Assembly (NCBI GenBank): GCA_009778835.1
Contig: WRFK01000054.1
Coordinates: 1 to 8,981, forward strand
Source: Spirochaetaceae bacterium
Lineage (GTDB): Bacteria > Spirochaetota > Spirochaetia > CADAEX01
DNA length: 8,981 bases
Reading direction: 5' to 3'
Part shown: piece after piece, positions 8,401 through 8,981 of the stretch
Layout of the letters: every line of letters starts with the position of its first letter
Numbering within the stretch: the stretch's first letter is position 1
Position numbers and translations under genes: made by a program
The notes under the pieces: model-generated
Seen by the model: the letters and a program-made list of their open reading frames with translations, nothing else
Told to the model about the DNA's origin: nothing
The model's database searches: none

Positions 8401-8955
8401 GCCTGCTTGCTCAAGTTTTACCCCAATATCAACAGATGCTATTTTGCTCCCTCTTTTAAAATTTATAAAAAAAGGAGATAAAAAATCTTTGTCCGGGAGA
8501 TATGAAAGAAAAGTCTTTTGAGACATTGCAACAACTTTTTTATTCCTCTGATGAGCTTTAACAACAATTTTACCATCTTTTTTGTTTGCTGTTTTGCTAC
8601 CTGCATTGGCATCAGTTTTACCATCTGCTTTCCCGGAAGATAAAAGCCTCACAAGAGTATTTATCCTTAGCCCATAAATATATGGAGAAGGGGTTTCGCT
8701 GCTATATGGAAGAGTTTCCCATGAGGGAAAATATAAAATCTCATCATTGCATAGCTTATAATCATTATAAAAGCTTTCAGCAGCTTTTTCTGTTGGAAAA
8801 ATAAATAAAAACGGCGCTTTTGAGTATTTTGAGAGATCATTTACTATTACTGCAAGGAGAAAACCCCTTATATTATCCAAAATTATGGGAAAACTCTTTT
8901 CTGTAAAAAGTTTTAGCAAATCTTTATACTCTTTTGTTGTTTTTAGGCTTTCCAA
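5419..8955 (-). CDS. mfd: Transcription-repair coupling factor (start possibly outside the window)
   Basis: An ATP-driven DNA translocase that removes RNA polymerase stalled at lesions and recruits UvrA for nucleotide excision repair. The 1178 residues match the family, which is about 1150. In order: the UvrB-like N-terminal module with WETLPY (near 80-85) and GEFALRGEVLDIF; the RNA-polymerase-interacting CarD-like domain from about 515 (NPGDYIVHVNYGIGKF); translocase domain 1 with Walker A GDVGYGKT (665-672), DEEQ (766-769) and SATP (792-795); translocase domain 2 with QLRGRVGR (935-942) and the RGAGNLLG segment; and the C-terminal regulatory domain. All key motifs are intact. Two insertions stand out: a Lys/Asp/Ala-rich linker (about 108-129) and a repeat-encoded segment (345-362). 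The TTG at 8955-8953 is only the first possible start in the window. It lacks a Shine-Dalgarno sequence and the frame stays open to the right edge, so the true start may lie further upstream. trmB follows 27 bases after the stop. Confidence 0.95.
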   Translation of the reverse strand: MESLKTTKEYKDLLKLFTEKSFPIILDNIRGFLLAVIVNDLSKYSKAPFLFIFPTEKAAESFYNDYKLCNDEILYFPSWETLPYSSETPSPYIYGLRINTLVRLLSSGKADGKTDANAGSKTANKKDGKIVVKAHQRNKKVVAMSQKTFLSYLPDKDFLSPFFINFKRGSKIASVDIGVKLEQAGYLRVPRATIPGEFALRGEVLDIFMPGMDEAVRIVFEFEKIESIKLFDPIDQHSTEETDEITLYPNREIIWTEELIKKAYDKKIITIEQMEHLFSFRTIPDEEYIFPHIFEKKSMITDYAGEDSTLILVDSEILESNSDIFMKETESLFRLRKSGAILAETPVIQAQSPVIPAKAGIRMSAKAELTGAKLIDPSVIFPDYKSVLETIKRKIILPVMGSSFVGEDRIKFGYEPGRSFFGNFTYLKEEIKKLLDAGYSVYIFSSSDYQRMRIENIFKDFDVNVIFASISSGFVFPKLKIIAINENEIFGRKKRIPLSVKKSKSKAIDSFIELNPGDYIVHVNYGIGKFLGIDRIKAAGTERDYIQLEYADEETIFIPIEQVNLVQRYIGSEGGTPHLDRLGGKSWEARKNKVKQAAEDIAQKLINIYSKRKSAKGFAFPKDNDWQVEFEAAFPFEETEDQLISVNEIKADMESPMPMDRLLCGDVGYGKTEVAMRASFKAASAGKQVAYLAPTTILVDQHFENFKERFKSYPINIAMLSRFVKKREQKKIIKNIKDGNIDIVIGTHRLLQKDVEFKNLGLMITDEEQRFGVKDKERMKEMKASIDCLALSATPIPRTLHMSLLKIRDMSVLKTPPHNRRPIETSVQEFNEETVVTAIQKEINRGGQVYYLHNKIETLDNVRLFLQKLMPEIIVETAHGKMDANEIEDVMRRFIQHGVHVLVSTTIIENGIDIPNVNTIIIDRADMYGISQLYQLRGRVGRSDRIAYAYLLYPERRALTELAMKRLQIISDNTELGSGFKIALKDLEVRGAGNLLGKQQSGEIASVGFDMYLRLIDEAVRELEKDKEQEEAPEVYLELTYSGFIPDTYIKDQLEKMEIYKSIAAVSSQEELDRLYGELEDRFGPIPDEVESLMSLAEIKIICKKLFISSLKERKGILEIEFAKVSIISPDKIILLIKEAKGSIKLDPYRANVLIIKTEIIGLKEKSAFLRERLMRLL
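7870..7931 (-). repeat. GC-rich palindromic repeat element inserted in frame within mfd
   Basis: The core is a perfect 8-base inverted repeat, ATCCCGGC-TTTC-GCCGGGAT (7874-7893). Flanking GGATGACGGGG units extend it to about 7931. Of the 60 bases 7871-7930, 42 are G or C, against a clearly AT-rich surrounding gene. On the coding strand it reads through without a stop and encodes PVIPAKAGIR (353-362). I recognise this peptide and the CCCGGC-TTTC-GCCGGG core from small dispersed palindromic repeats common in many bacterial genomes, often appearing in predicted proteins as PVIPAKAGI-like strings. It sits near the junction of the UvrB-like module and the following linker domain, where added residues are probably tolerated. 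Confidence 0.75.
7890..7931. repeat. Tandem 21-base direct repeat (two copies) within the mfd insertion
   Basis: Bases 7890-7910 and 7911-7931 match at 18 of 21 positions; both begin GGATGACGGGG. Twenty-one bases keep the reading frame, and on the coding strand the copies give heptapeptides TPVIQAQ (345-351) and SPVIPAK (352-358). This looks like duplication of one arm of the palindromic element. Confidence 0.7.
8569..8634 (-). other. Low-complexity linker insertion in Mfd
   Basis: Codons 108-129 of mfd encode a hydrophilic segment rich in Lys, Asp, Ala, Gly, Asn and Thr, with KADGK near one end and KKDGK at the other. By comparison with E. coli Mfd from memory, the flanking sequence (an INTLVRLLSSG-like helix, then a VVAMSQKTFLSYLP-like strand) is normally joined by only a few residues. 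It is likely a disordered, lineage-specific loop in the UvrB-like module. Confidence 0.5.
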
Positions 8956-8981
8956 TATTTTATTTATGAATAATGTTATCA

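Overview
The window is an AT-rich bacterial housekeeping segment with four protein genes, all full-length or nearly so. Two divergent elongation factor G (EF-G) paralogues lie head to tail on the + strand (29-2068 and 2484-4577). On the - strand, reading toward them, are mfd (5419-8955, next to or running past the right edge) and trmB (4636-5391). The two gene pairs converge on a hairpin terminator at 4604-4634. I see no tRNA, rRNA, CRISPR array, transposase or prophage gene.

Organism: the first EF-G looks like the spdEFG2 group (spirochaetes, planctomycetes, delta-proteobacteria; relatives of mitochondrial EFG2). It resembles from memory the second EF-G of Borrelia, including an altered domain IV tip. 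The second EF-G belongs to the divergent EF-G II group. Together with the AT-rich composition, this suggests a spirochaete, a delta-proteobacterium or a related candidate phylum, but the window alone cannot decide. Neither EF-G looks like the main elongation factor, and there is no rpsL-rpsG-tuf context, so I infer a canonical EF-G gene elsewhere in the genome.

Layout: 29-2068 is the spdEFG2-like factor, probably for ribosome recycling. 2069-2483 is a 415-base gap without a convincing gene; it holds palindromes, possible RNA stems and, just before the next gene, a near-consensus sigma-70 promoter (TTGACA, 17 bp, TATGAT). 2484-4577 is the EF-G II-type paralogue; its domain IV tip is intact but several GTPase motifs are changed. 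4604-4634 is the shared terminator. 4636-5391 is tRNA (guanine-N7)-methyltransferase, 27 bases downstream of mfd, so the two are probably one operon. 5419-8955 is the transcription-repair coupling factor.

Themes: translation (EF-G paralogues, tRNA modification) and transcription-coupled DNA repair. I found no new multi-gene system. The most unusual item is a GC-rich palindromic repeat (7870-7931) inserted in frame in mfd, where it encodes a PVIPAKAGIR-type peptide. Next is the complementary pattern of lost motifs in the two EF-G paralogues.
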